Shown: piece by piece, positions 1 through 8,824 of the stretch
Layout: each line of letters opens with the position of its first letter
How positions within the stretch are numbered: position 1 is the first letter of the stretch
Assembly: GCF_000003605.2 (NCBI RefSeq)
Contig: NW_003149813.1
Location: 33,269-51,341, forward strand
Origin: Saccoglossus kowalevskii
Taxonomy: Eukaryota > Hemichordata > Enteropneusta > Harrimaniidae
Reading direction: 5' to 3'
DNA: 18,073 nt
Translations under genes and position numbers: made by a program
The notes under the pieces: model-generated
What the model saw: the letters and a program-made list of their open reading frames with translations, nothing else
What the model was told of the DNA's origin: nothing
The model's database searches: none

Positions 1-255
1 CACGTACTCAACACAATTCGTTGCTGGGATTATTCTGCTCAGGTTATATTTATCATTGCAAATTTGCATGCTTCATGGAATTAATTTTATAATAATTACA
101 TTACTATGATCTGAAATTACATATGTATTTTGGAACTTTGTGACAATATGTATGCATGGAATATTGAATTGTCCGATATCAAAAATGAGTAAAACATGAT
201 TGTTTGATGAATGTTTGAATGGACGCATACACGTTGTAATAGTTGAACCCATGAT
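1..255. other. Unannotated AT-rich left edge
   Basis: I see no open frame, repeat or RNA gene here. It could be the LINE 3' untranslated region or the flanking genome. No target-site duplication matching the 5' side of the LINE is visible. Confidence 0.5.
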
Positions 256-1236
256 TATCTGTCACGAAGGCGTGTATGTAACTTTATTGTGTCTACAACG
301 GTCGTTGGAGCGTCTAGGAAAGTGTCTGGGGATGTTGCAAAGTCCCTAAACATACCTTTTATAAGCAATAACATTTCATTTTTGTTTTCTATACCGACAC
401 TGATATATATATTTTTTTGCCAGCAGGATAAGGAAGTTTAACAGGCAAGGGTAGTCTTCGTCACCCAATTATTAAATTTGTTTAGGGTCAGGAAATCTAT
501 GTAGATTTAATTTATTTCCCCATAACATAAAGAATGATTCCCAAAAATCTCTCACATCCATGCATTCAGAAAAAAATGTGTAACAATGTTTCAGTATGAG
601 ATGAACAAAAAGTACATTTGTCTGATTCAACTATAGGAGGTGACATCTTACATAGAGTTTCATTTGGATACAAAATATTGTGTGTTATTTTAAACTGAAA
701 TTCTCTTAATCGGGCATCTATAGTAACACGAAAGGGCATTTGGTATGTAAATTGCCACAATATATCTGATTCGTTAAAAAGTACTGTATACCAATTTTCA
801 GTACGTGGTGAGATAAATTGATACTCTATAATAACTTTATATACATTTCTAGTTGTGCAGTCTTTTAAGTCGACGTGCCTAGTACCATGCTTAAATTGAG
901 GGAGCTTTTCATTTGGACTAACAATTTCTTCCTTATTTGTAATTGTGTTGGCTAACCTCAGAGGTGAACTTGCGCCAAATTTGCAACATCTCTAGGATAA
1001 AGCCATTAAGATTGTAATACCTCCCAATGGTTTGAGCTTTCTAATGTAAAAAAGTTTCCATGGGTGGTCATTCTCATCACATAATCGTTTTATCCAGTTT
1101 ATTCTTTGTGATGCGTATATAGCTTTTATATCAGGTATTGAAAGTCCACCACTATCAGTATCACCGGCCATGGTTTTTTCTGGCTATCCTGTCTGGCCCT
1201 TTCCATAGGAATTTATGTAATAATGAGTTAATTTCG
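256..1236 (-). pseudogene. LINE ORF2 C-terminal region with Cys/His motif, broken
   Basis: Beyond the RT thumb the minus strand continues the usual C-terminal part of L1/Tx1-like ORF2 in pieces: NSLLHKFLWKGPDRIARK near 1200, then an open frame at 760-566. That frame has LREFQFKITHNILYPNETL followed by ESDKCTFCSSHTETLLHIFF, a CxxC...H pattern seen at this position in related elements. Further on come FFSECMDVRDFWESFFMLWG, two consecutive TAA stops near 476-481, and LLNFLILLAKKYIYIS, the usual end of the region. From about 410 down to 256 the frame stays open, but I recognise nothing in it, so it may be a variant tail or host DNA. Confidence 0.75.
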
Positions 1237-2102
1237 TCAAAATAGGGTTAAGTCCCTCATTTTCCAAAAAATTAGGCTTCTCTTCAGAGCATCTATTACA
1301 TTACCAATATTAAGTTTTAATGCTGCCTGGATTTGATATGAAAAGTAAACTCCTACAATTTTCATTGGTTTTTGTGGCCAATTAATATCAAATGGTTTTA
1401 ATCTTTTGAACTTAACCTTTCCTAGCCACATACCTTCACATTTTTCCATGTTAACAGTAAGGCCAGAGATTCTCGGAAATTTTTGTATCAATGAAAATAC
1501 ATTTGCTCCTGACTCAACATCCTCTACGAATCAGATAAGGTCATCTGCAAATGCTGCATATTTAATTTCTGTTTCCCCAAGGTGTATGCCTTTAATTTTT
1601 TGTCTGACCGTAATGTGATCGGCAGAATTGCCAACGCTATTACAAAAAGCATCAGTGAAATACAATCCCGTGTCTTACACCGTGTCTATGCAACTCAAAG
1701 TATCCAGTGCTGAACCCCTTATTCATGACACAACTCAAAGTATCCAGTGCTGAACCCCTTATTCATGACACAACTCTGCACATTTGTATACAAACTTTTC
1801 ACCCATTTAATAAAACTTTCGCCAAAATTGAATGCTCTCATTGAATCAAATAGGAACCCCTATTCCAAGGAGTCGAAGACTTTTTGAAAATCAATTGTAA
1901 TCATTTCCCAGGCAAATTTGTTTCATCAGTATAATGCATGATATTTTCTATGAGCCTAACAACATTTCTTATATTTCTGTTTTTTTTTTTTACAAATGCC
2001 GACTGTGTCTCGTGAATTATTTTTGGTAGTACTTTTTCTATCCCTTTTGCTAGAAATTTTGTAGTCTACGTTTAACAAAGTTATTAGTCTCCAGTTCTTT
2101 AT
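1237..2102 (-). pseudogene. LINE reverse transcriptase palm and thumb, broken
   Basis: The sequence resumes at the LTR insertion edge with KNWRLITLLNVDYKIS (RT motif 2), then shifts frame to IEKVLPKIIHETQSAF and NIRNVVRLIENIMHYTDETN. Motif A reads ITIDFQKVFDSLE, with the catalytic Asp at 1890-1892, followed by a TAG stop at 1860-1862 where Trp is usual. A perfect 40-bp tandem duplication lies at 1691-1770, and the following GVRQGD-type motif is eroded to GVRHGI. The catalytic box AFADDLI is at 1540-1551, followed at once by TGA (1531-1533), again where Trp is expected. The last open piece (1491-1237) contains ISGLTVNMEKCEGMWLG and the thumb region. The RT identity is secure and the copy cannot be active. 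Confidence 0.9.
1691..1776. repeat. Perfect 40-bp tandem duplication inside the RT pseudogene
   Basis: Copies 1691-1730 and 1731-1770 are identical, and a third copy begins (caactc, 1771-1776). Forty is not a multiple of three, so the duplication shifts the RT frame. Because the copies are perfect, it is recent compared with the many other lesions in this LINE. Confidence 0.95.
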
Positions 2103-2244
2103 CAGGGGAGAAATCCTTCTCACGGGGTTCTCCACACGTGTCAGGGGGGAATCTCGTCTTGTCTCTATATCGCGTCCCCTTGAGGTATGGGATCAGGAAA
2201 GTCACTTATACGGTTAACAGATACGCAAAAACAAATTCATGACA
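2100..2244 (-). repeat. Short LTR copy (downstream LTR in element sense)
   Basis: The left part (2100-2210) matches 3781-3893 with one small cluster of differences near its start and about one mismatch elsewhere. The right part (2211-2244) matches 4406-4439 with a single T/C difference. The 512 bases that separate these two parts in the other copy are absent here. Confidence 0.8.
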
Positions 2245-2257
2245 CATCCCTTCACCC
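2245..2257 (-). promoter_or_regulatory. Possible polypurine tract
   Basis: In minus-strand sense, GGGTGAAGGGATG abuts the LTR that begins TGTCATG. A purine-rich run directly before the downstream LTR is where second-strand priming occurs in LTR elements, which supports minus orientation. Confidence 0.4.
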
Positions 2258-2388
2258 AAACTGAGATTATGCCTCCCGGCATTGCACGTTCATAAATCAA
2301 AGATACTGTCCTCTACTCATCGTCATACAGGTTAAATACAATACTAAGAAAAGGTATAAATCAAAAAGAGTAAAACACACTAATTAAG

Positions 2389-2450
2389 TACAATGATTAT
2401 AAAGTCTAAATACAATGGTTATAAAGTCTCAAGTATCAACGATTATAAAT
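2389..2450. repeat. Short degenerate tandem repeat in the LTR-element interior
   Basis: Three units of about 20 bp follow one another, each built around (t)acaatgattataaagtct with changes. It is the only internal structure I noticed in the non-coding interior. Confidence 0.45.
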
Positions 2451-3761
2451 AAAAAACAAGGGAAAGGCTACCAATCGACTCACTTTTCTCAAAACGGTTC
2501 GCTGAGATAACCCTTCGCTGCACTGTCTCTCGTTACTAAGGTTACAAACTCTATATCAAAAGGTCAAAAAACTAAGGCGTGGCGGTGTAACCAAGCGATC
2601 AGCCAATCGCTGCAGTCGACAGCATGATCACGTGATTACCAGGGATGCGTCTCTCGGTTAAAGCATTGAAAAGCGGTAACTAATAAACAATGAATAAACA
2701 AGCTATTAATCAAACTCCTGTCATATACGCTTATAAACTTCAACTGAACTCACAAGTCGTTAATCTAAACACAAGTCATAGGCGTGGAAACGGAATGCAA
2801 AGACAAATTCGCTTTCATAACACATATTACTCCTCTGGCAACTTGAAAAGACGGAAAAAGGCTAAAACGATATACACTACCGAGTTACATATAATCCTGT
2901 CAATCATGAACAAAAGCTTGCGTTATCAAACAATACATATATAAGCGCACCAAACTCTCATCCCAAAAAGACATTAAAAAACGTTACAAAGGTGCTATCA
3001 ACTCAAAAAGCGTCGAAAGTATTCTGGAAAACAACACATAAACAAAAACAACTCTTTTAACGTCGGCATCTCTGTACTCGACAAATCTCAAAACTCTTAA
3101 AAAAAACTCATTGGGGCATTACTTTCCCCATCATATCCCTTACTCATAAACTCATTAAAACACCATAAAACTGTGTTGCAAATACTTATCCACTGAGGCG
3201 CGCTTAAATTGTTATAAAGGACCTCGCACGTCACTAAATATCAGTTCGAAACAAAAATCTGGGCGTTTACACACATACAATTCAACATCACAAAAAAAAC
3301 GGTAAGAAAAAAACGATAGGAAAAGCAAGCAATACATTACATTACTGAACAATAGGGTTAGGGTTCTGGAAAAGGGTTCAACGTCCTGAGTTACACAGCG
3401 TCAGTTACAGTGTCCAACCAGCGGTTCTCTAAGCAATACACAGATAGCTAAAGTTCTAATCAAAGTCTATAAGCGTCATCTCTCTTGTCGTCGCGTTAGT
3501 CCGGTTCGTTCTTTAACTTCTTCTTGTCTTTAATGTCGCTCAATTCTTAATTATACAGTCCTATACGATACTCATCCTTCCGTAGGGGCTTCGAAGTCTT
3601 CATGTCTTCAGCGTTGTTCATCGGTGCCATACTGTTAACGGTGTTAGTCGTCAAGCGCGGTTTCGTCTCTGCCATCGAGCCAGTTAGTTCGGTTCACAAG
3701 AAAGACACACCTTCGCCATTTCACTTTTCTTCACAGGATGTCAATGTGTGTTAAACACCTG

Positions 3762-3774
3762 CCTGGGATCTCCA
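3762..3774 (-). promoter_or_regulatory. Possible tRNA primer-binding site
   Basis: Six bases inside the upstream LTR, the minus strand reads TGGAGATCCCAGG, starting with the TGG that pairs with a tRNA 3' CCA end. I could not match it to a specific tRNA from memory, so this is positional inference. Confidence 0.35.
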
Positions 3775-3780
3775 CTCACG

Positions 3781-4439
3781 TATCAGGGGAGAAATTTCTC
3801 TCTCTCGGGGTTCTCCACACGTGTCAGGGGGGAATCTCGTCTCGTCTCTATATCGCGTCCCCTTGAGGTATGGGATCAGGAAAGTCACTTATACTTTACA
3901 GTAAAATAAGGCACACACAACGAAATACGTTTCAGCTCTCGTCTTAGTCGGTCTTTCGAGCACTCTATAAGACACAGCGCCCTGGTGAAAAAAAATCCCC
4001 AAGACTATCGCAAGGCTGACCCAAGACTCTTTTAGACTGCGTCAACACTCGCCCCAAGGCTCTCCAGGACTGGGTCTGTTCTGGAGTACTTGCCAAGACC
4101 AACTCAAACTGTCTTTATTCATTTTCAAAACTCTAACCAATTACAAAGCAGTAAGAAGACTCTAGGGCGTAACCTTCAATCATACAGCCAATCACACTAA
4201 GCACTGAATACGTCATATCTTTTGATTAATCGTTCACTACATTAATAACTATGAATATAAACTGTCAGAATGAGTAGTCTGAATAGCGGCAGTTATCTGG
4301 TAATTAGTTCCAAATCACTGAGCCAAGTTCCGTCCAAAACTTCAAATAGGCCTAAACGATGACAGACATAACAAAGCAATTCAGCTAATAATCAGCTAAT
4401 TAAGTCGGTCAACAGATACGCAAAAACAAATTCATGACA
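3781..4439 (-). repeat. Long LTR copy (upstream LTR in element sense)
   Basis: Segments 3781-3893 and 4406-4439 match the short LTR. Between them, 3894-4405 is present only here. The shared left part contains two related motifs (tatcaggggagaaattt and gtgtcaggggggaatct) and the CpG-containing ctctatatcgcgtcccc. No coding frame is seen. Confidence 0.75.
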
Positions 4440-5205
4440 TCTTTATGAATCTCCTGTCTTTGCCTTTTTTTTCTAATAAAGTAATTACACCTTGTCTCTG
4501 TGAAGGAGAGAATTTTTCCTTTTCGAAAGCAGCGTTGAGAGAGTTTATTACAAGATACCTATTTGAGGCCAAAACTGCCTATAGAAATCTGCTGACAAGC
4601 CATCGTTTCCTGGTGTTTTGTTCGCAAGAAAAGACTTTACCGCATCATAAGATTCATCTAGCGTAACAAGACCTTCACTTGGCAGTCTTGGAATATTAGG
4701 ATTTTGAAGAAAACCTTTTTGTGCATTGTTTATTTTGTTCAATTTGGATGAATATAGTTGAAGGCCTTGATCTCTTTATTAATATTACTTTGACTACCGC
4801 GGTATCTATCACCTTTTGGTTTTCTAGTACAAGTTTGTTTATTTGAGACCTTTTTTGATTATTTTTTTTCTAATTGAAGGAAATACTTGTTATTTTTCTC
4901 TCATAGCTCATACCAATTGCATCGTGATCTTACTATGCATCCCTCTGTGTCTATAGTATATTCCTCCTGCAACTGGTGTCTTACTTTTTCCGTCTGGTCT
5001 ATATCTGTTGGGGGCGGGCTGCTAATTTCACACAAATCTTTTAATTCTTTTTCTAATTTAGAAATTTTCGACCTATGGTTTTTAGCTTTTCTTTGCTGTA
5101 TTTAATGGATGTTTGCTTGATTTTATATTTGACCCAATCCCAGATAATTCTTGAGTCAACCAATTCTGCAGCCTCTTGAACCTAGTTTTCTATTTCACTT
5201 TCAAT
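4440..5205 (-). pseudogene. LINE ORF2 linker and RT fingers, broken
   Basis: Between endonuclease and RT, the minus strand reads out the conserved linker in several frames. It includes SLLRDPKYCEMIESEIEN, a TAG stop at 5182-5184, VDSRIIWDWVKYKIKQTS, then RSRCNWYE and KYFLQLEKNNQKRSQINKL. The RT begins with an open frame at 4742-4548 containing KTPGNDGLSADFYRQFW, the usual start of L1-type RT (KTPGxDGxxxEFY). It continues as SLNAAFEKEKFSPSQRQG and VITLLEKKGKDRRFI, which stops at 4440-4446, the edge of the nested LTR element. The frame picks up on the far side at 2099. Plus-strand open frames here are shadows of this sequence. Identity as an L1-type linker and RT is clear by motif. Confidence 0.85.
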
Positions 5206-5910
5206 CATTTCACAGTATTTTGGATCGCGTAGTAGACTTGTATTAATTTTCCAGTATGATGGTCCCCTTTTAAAAATTCTAGTATTATGGCCGAGTGGTC
5301 TGGTATTGCACAGGGAAGAATATAAGCATTTTGAGTATTTGTTTGTAAGTCATCACTAATTAAAAAGTAATCAATTCTACTTTGTATAATCTCCGGTTTA
5401 TATTGTTTCCATGTGAATTCAGCTTTCTCTGGATGCATTACTCTCCAAATATCAATTAATTCATAGGTTTCCATGGTTTCTGTCAAGATATCAACTGACC
5501 GAGACCAAGGTCTGGGGTTTCCACCCATTCTATCTATTTTAGCATTCAAGACAACATTTTGATCACCTCCCCATATGATCTGTGTCAAGTGAATTATATG
5601 CATTTACTATACTATGGGTGAGGTGCAGATGACTTGTTTCATCTTTTGGGGCATATATATTTATCAAGACTAAGTGTTTTTCTACCACATGGGCATCTAT
5701 TATTAAATATCGTCCACCTGGATCAACAACCACATTATGCACATCAGCACAGACATTCCTAAAAATGGTAATAACCCCTCTACTGTTATTTTCCCCGTGT
5801 GAAAAATACATTTCACCCTTAAACTGCCTTTCCCAAAATTTGGCACATTTACTATTACTATGAGTCTCCTGTAACATTATGATGTTTGCATGTTTGCATA
5901 GGACGCGTTC
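5205..5910 (-). pseudogene. LINE ORF2 APE-type endonuclease domain, frameshifted
   Basis: This is the domain that nicks the target DNA during target-primed reverse transcription. The first frame (about 5910-5563) contains NIIMLQETHS with the catalytic Glu, then SRGV and NIYAP. A frameshift near 5585-5605 moves the rest into a second frame (5603-5205). That frame carries WGGDQNVVLN (metal-binding Asp and Asn), DRMGG, SRSVDIL, SRIDYFLIS and PDHSAI (the terminal Asp-His pair). Gln replaces the usual Phe in GGDFN. The first 30 or so residues of a normal APE domain are missing because of the ORF1 junction. A second shift follows near 5265, after which SLLRDPKYCEM continues the protein. The family call is firm; the copy is plainly inactive. 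Confidence 0.9.
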
Positions 5911-6215
5911 TCCATTGATGTTTCTAGATCGTTCTGTTTCTTTTCCATTTGTTCCATTCTAGCAAGTATATTTGCAATGTCTCCAAAACCTTGTTGTACT
6001 CCATTACTAAACTCCTCGATAGCCTTGTGTATTGTAGTTAGGGTTGGTTCACTGTTTGGAGAGTCAATTTTCCCCGCGTCTTCAGTTGTTTCGTCATCTT
6101 GTACTGTGCTACTTCCGCCGTGTTCAGTGAACAGCGTGATCTTGCCCTGAAACTCGGTATCTTTCTTTGTTGCGTGCGTCTTCCTTGCTTTCTTGTTGTG
6201 CGTCGTTTCTTTCAC
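5877..6215 (-). pseudogene. LINE ORF1-like N-terminal remnant (coiled coil)
   Basis: A 112-codon open frame starts with a basic Lys/Arg/His-rich stretch (MKETTHNKKARKTH) and continues through an acidic Ser/Thr/Asp/Glu segment. It ends in a heptad-like helix around residues 80-105 (ILARMEQMEKKQNDLETSM). That order suits the N-terminal half of a LINE ORF1 protein, an RNA-binding chaperone that trimerises through a coiled coil. The RNA-recognition and C-terminal domains expected next are absent: within about 30 bp the DNA changes to endonuclease sequence in another frame. An internal deletion probably joined ORF1 to ORF2 near 5905-5930. The assignment rests on position and composition, as no ORF1-specific motif is visible. 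An unrelated leader protein is possible. Confidence 0.5.
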
Positions 6216-6428
6216 GATTTACTCTTTGCTATCTTATAATGCACCTTATGTCATTGAATTGTTGAGAAGTTCACTCTAGATGATAAATTTCCTACGTTTT
6301 ACGGAGCCAGTGTGGTCGACAAGCGAACTAAAACATGGCGCTGAACTAACTTCATGACCCCTATGTGCAAAGCAAAGCACACAATGGTCTTGCAATGAAT
6401 TAGTTTTGCGTTTGTATACATCTATAGG

Positions 6429-7042
6429 TGCGTTCACGCACAGCTCCTTAGCACGGGCTAAGAGGTCAAATTCCTTAGCCCGTTCTAAGAAAACGTGCGT
6501 GAACGCTTAGCACAGGCTAAGGAATGCTAAGTACGGGTTAAATCTGATCCGAATTTAAGACGCGGTCTAGACCTTAGCACGGGCTAACGAAGTATGCGCG
6601 AACGCTTAGCCCAGGGCTAAACGCCCTCTGCGGCGACCTTTGGGTGTGAAATTTGTCCCATGTTCGTATAACGACACTATTCCACCAGTCATTACTCCGC
6701 GCTCACTTCCACACTAATCGGGTCACTGTAGTAGAGCGTACAGCAGCTCCAATCGTAGACAAAATAAATTTGGTTCGCTGTCTACGACATGCATTAATAA
6801 AACGCTGTATTCTGTTACGCCTGTTGTATACTGTTTATGTGCATCCAAATAAGTTGGGTCCGTCTTCTCTCGCGTTCCTGTGCACGTCGCTTCAAAATTA
6901 GAACGAAACATGCCAGCAGCAGAAATAGAACCTCGCGCGTGTCATCCATTTTTCGTTCGTAAATAGCGGCTTACCAAAGGTCACCGACTAATGGCACCCC
7001 TTAGCCCATGCTAACGACTGGCCCTCCCTGTGCGTGGACGCA
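6429..7042. mobile_element. MITE-like element with terminal inverted repeats
   Basis: The left end TGCGTTCACGCACAG (6429-6443) pairs with CTGTGCGTGGACGCA (7028-7042) with one mismatch. A second, internal inversion of the left end (12 bp, 6495-6506) is perfect, so the left 80 bp can fold on itself. Copies of a palindrome-like motif, TTAGC(A/C)CGGGCTAA with variations, occur near 6448, 6473, 6508, 6572, 6606 and 7001, and a half copy lies outside near 7098. Such subterminal repeats could bind a transposase. No target-site duplication is evident at these exact ends and no transposase frame was recognised, so the superfamily is undetermined. The short open frames at 6653-6911 look incidental. Confidence 0.6.
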
Positions 7043-7439
7043 ATTGGGTCTAGCCAAAATGCAAATATGCTAGATAAGCCTAAATCAGCTTAAATCTTAG
7101 CCCGTACTTCGTGTAACATGAACACAACTTATAATAATTACCTAATTTGCATAATCTAGTTTTCAGGATTTAATTGATTATATAATCATCACATAATGAA
7201 ACTTATAAGTTTATAAACTGCAATAATGTGGATCACATCAATAGACAAATATTAGTTGCCAAGTTTTTTTTTTTGAAGGCTAATTTTAATGAATCTCCAA
7301 CACAAACTTACTTTGAGTATTATCTATTATTCCCGGGCTATTATGATTGAAATTCATGACAGATATGATACAGACTGGAGTATTTTCATGATTACTGCAT
7401 GTCAGAGATACAACCATAGAACAGTTAAAACAAAATAAG
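7043..7439. other. No gene seen
   Basis: AT-rich sequence with one TTAGCCCGTACTT half-motif near 7098 that belongs to the neighbouring MITE-like repeat family. I see no other structure. Confidence 0.5.
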
Positions 7440-7854
7440 CAAAAGTCAGAGCCACTTTAAATTTGATCTGAGAGAAAAATGCATCGAGGTATCGTGTTCA
7501 ATGTAGTACCAACCTCATGACTAAAATGACAACCATTCAGCTATCTTGAATTCAATGACCTAATGGGTGCATGTAAAGATGTGAGACATGATGCAAGTGT
7601 AAACTTTGAATGTGATTGGTAAAAGCATGCCAGATACCTCTCTTTCACTAAAATGGCCAACAGTCAGCAATTTTGGAACCGATCTTGAAAAAAAAAGTTT
7701 AGTTAAAATTAAATATTCATGCAAAACAAACGTATGGTTCTAGGATTTAATGACTTTTTACACCAAAATGATCGCCACTCAGTGATATGGAATACAACAA
7801 GCAGCCTGTCGGCTGAGATAGCTCCGCTGTTAGCAATGCACATGGCAATTAAAG
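7440..7854. repeat. Degenerate leading repeats
   Basis: Phrases recur imperfectly: aaaatgacaaccattcag near 7522, aaaatggccaacagtcagc near 7650 and aaaatgatcgccactcag near 7766. The last two resemble aaaatgaccgccagttggcc of the element near 16.48 kb, which links the two arrays. Confidence 0.5.
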
Positions 7855-8680
7855 AACAGAAGATATCATTAGAAAATGAACAAATCTGAGAGAGGTCCAC
7901 ATGTAGTACCTATATGTATAATATATCAAAGCAATTGGACTTGCGGTTTTCAACAAGAAGTCGAAAATATCACTTTTTACCAAAAATTACAAAAATATTC
8001 ATCAAAATTAGAGAATTAAAGATATCATCATGAAATGAACAAATCTGAGAGAGGTCCACATGTAGTACCTATATATGTAATATCAAAGCAATTGGACTTG
8101 CGGTTTTCAACAAGAAGTCGAAAATATCACTTTTTACCAAAAATTACAAAAATATTCACCAAAATTAGAGAATTAAAGATATCATTACAAAATGAACAAA
8201 TCTGAGAGAGGTCCACATGTAGTACCTATATATGTAATATCAAAGCAATTGGACTTGCGGTTTTCAACAAGAGGTCGAAAATATCACTTTTTACCAAAAA
8301 TATTCACCAAAATTAGAGAATTGAAGATATCATTACAAAATGAACAAATCTGAGAGAGGTCGACATGTAGTACCTATATATGTAAATATCAAAGCAATTG
8401 GACTTGCGGTTTTCAACAAGAAGTCGAAAATATCACTTTTTACCAAAAATGACAAAAATATTCACCAAAATTAGAGAATTGAAGATATCATTACAAAATG
8501 AACAAATCTGAGAGAGGTCCACATGTAGTACCTATATATGTAATATCAAAGCAATTGCACTTGCGGTTTTCAACAAGAAGTCGAAAATATCACTTTTTAC
8601 TAAAAATGACAAAAATATTCACCAAAATTAGAGAATTGAAGATATCATCATGAAATGAACAAATCTGAGAGAGGTCTACC
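7855..8680. repeat. Tandem array, unit about 148-159 bp
   Basis: The anchor aacaaatctgagagaggtc starts at 7879, 8038, 8195, 8343, 8501 and 8658, giving steps of 159, 157, 148, 158 and 157. Each unit runs on through gcaattggacttgcggtttt, cttgttgaaaacc in reverse sense, and aaaatattcaccaaaattag. The short unit (8195-8342) lacks about ten bases around ttaccaaaaa. The sixth unit diverges after gaggtc and leads into the microsatellite. Units are very similar, so the array has expanded or homogenised recently. Confidence 0.95.
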
Positions 8681-8793
8681 CAAGGTACATATACACCAAG
8701 TATCAAAGCATTCAGGCTTGTAGTTTTCAAGAAGAAGTCGAAAAAGTAAAACATTGACACGGACGACGACGACGGACAATCACTCATATGATA

Positions 8794-8824
8794 AGCTCCG
8801 CTCGACAAAGTCGACAGCGGAGCT
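8794..8824 (+). other. Terminal hairpin of the 7.4-8.8 kb element
   Basis: Arms AGCTCCGCT (8794-8802) and AGCGGAGCT (8816-8824) are perfectly complementary, with an inner CGAC/GTCG stem around an AAA loop, and seven As follow. It resembles the 3' terminal hairpin of Helitron-group elements. Confidence 0.7.

Larger units (their letters stand above)
2100..4439 (-). mobile_element. Non-coding LTR-type retroelement nested in the LINE
   Basis: Joining the LINE across this segment restores the RT reading KDRRFIKNWRLITLL, so the segment is an insertion. The same bases, tctttat, stand at 2096-2102 and 4440-4446; depending on where the LTR starts, 4-7 of them are the target-site duplication. Direct repeats bound the element: 2100-2244 and 3781-4439 (the latter with 512 extra bases). 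In minus-strand sense the LTR runs TGTCA...TGATA, has a possible primer-binding site just inside the upstream LTR, and a purine-rich tract just before the downstream LTR. The 1.5-kb interior holds no recognisable gag, protease, RT or integrase frame. It is therefore non-autonomous, comparable in concept to LARD/TRIM elements. The superfamily is unknown. Confidence 0.7.
256..6240 (-). mobile_element. Dead L1/Tx1-like LINE, interrupted by a nested LTR element
   Basis: Read on the minus strand, the pieces lie in normal LINE order: ORF1-like coiled coil, APE-type endonuclease, linker, reverse transcriptase, and a cysteine/histidine-bearing C-terminal region. Every domain is broken by stops or frameshifts. 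The DNA from 2100 to 4439 is a separate insertion, because the RT reading frame resumes exactly across it. The 3' boundary is uncertain. Recognisable RT homology ends near 410 (motif LILLAKKYIYIS), but that frame stays open to a stop near 256. No poly-A tail or target-site duplication was found. The 5' end probably extends slightly above 6215 into untranslated sequence. The clade assignment rests on motif style (WGGDxNVVLN, SRIDYFLIS, ESDKCTFC) and is inference. Confidence 0.85.

Noticed and set aside
2690-2944. 84-codon frame within the LTR element
   Set aside because: No recognisable domain, antisense to the inferred element direction, and of ordinary length for AT-rich DNA.
3352-3366. Telomere-like tagggttagggtt
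   Set aside because: Only two units, inside the LTR-element interior; too short to mean a telomeric insertion.
4445-5105. Plus-strand open frames at 4445-4666 and 4887-5105
   Set aside because: Shadows of LINE RT and linker sequence on the minus strand.
6653-6911. Small frames on both strands inside the MITE-like element
   Set aside because: No transposase motif; overlapping frames on opposite strands with no supporting features.
7879-8680. CRISPR-like regular repeats
   Set aside because: The whole 148-159-bp unit is repeated with no unique spacers, in a eukaryotic transposon context.
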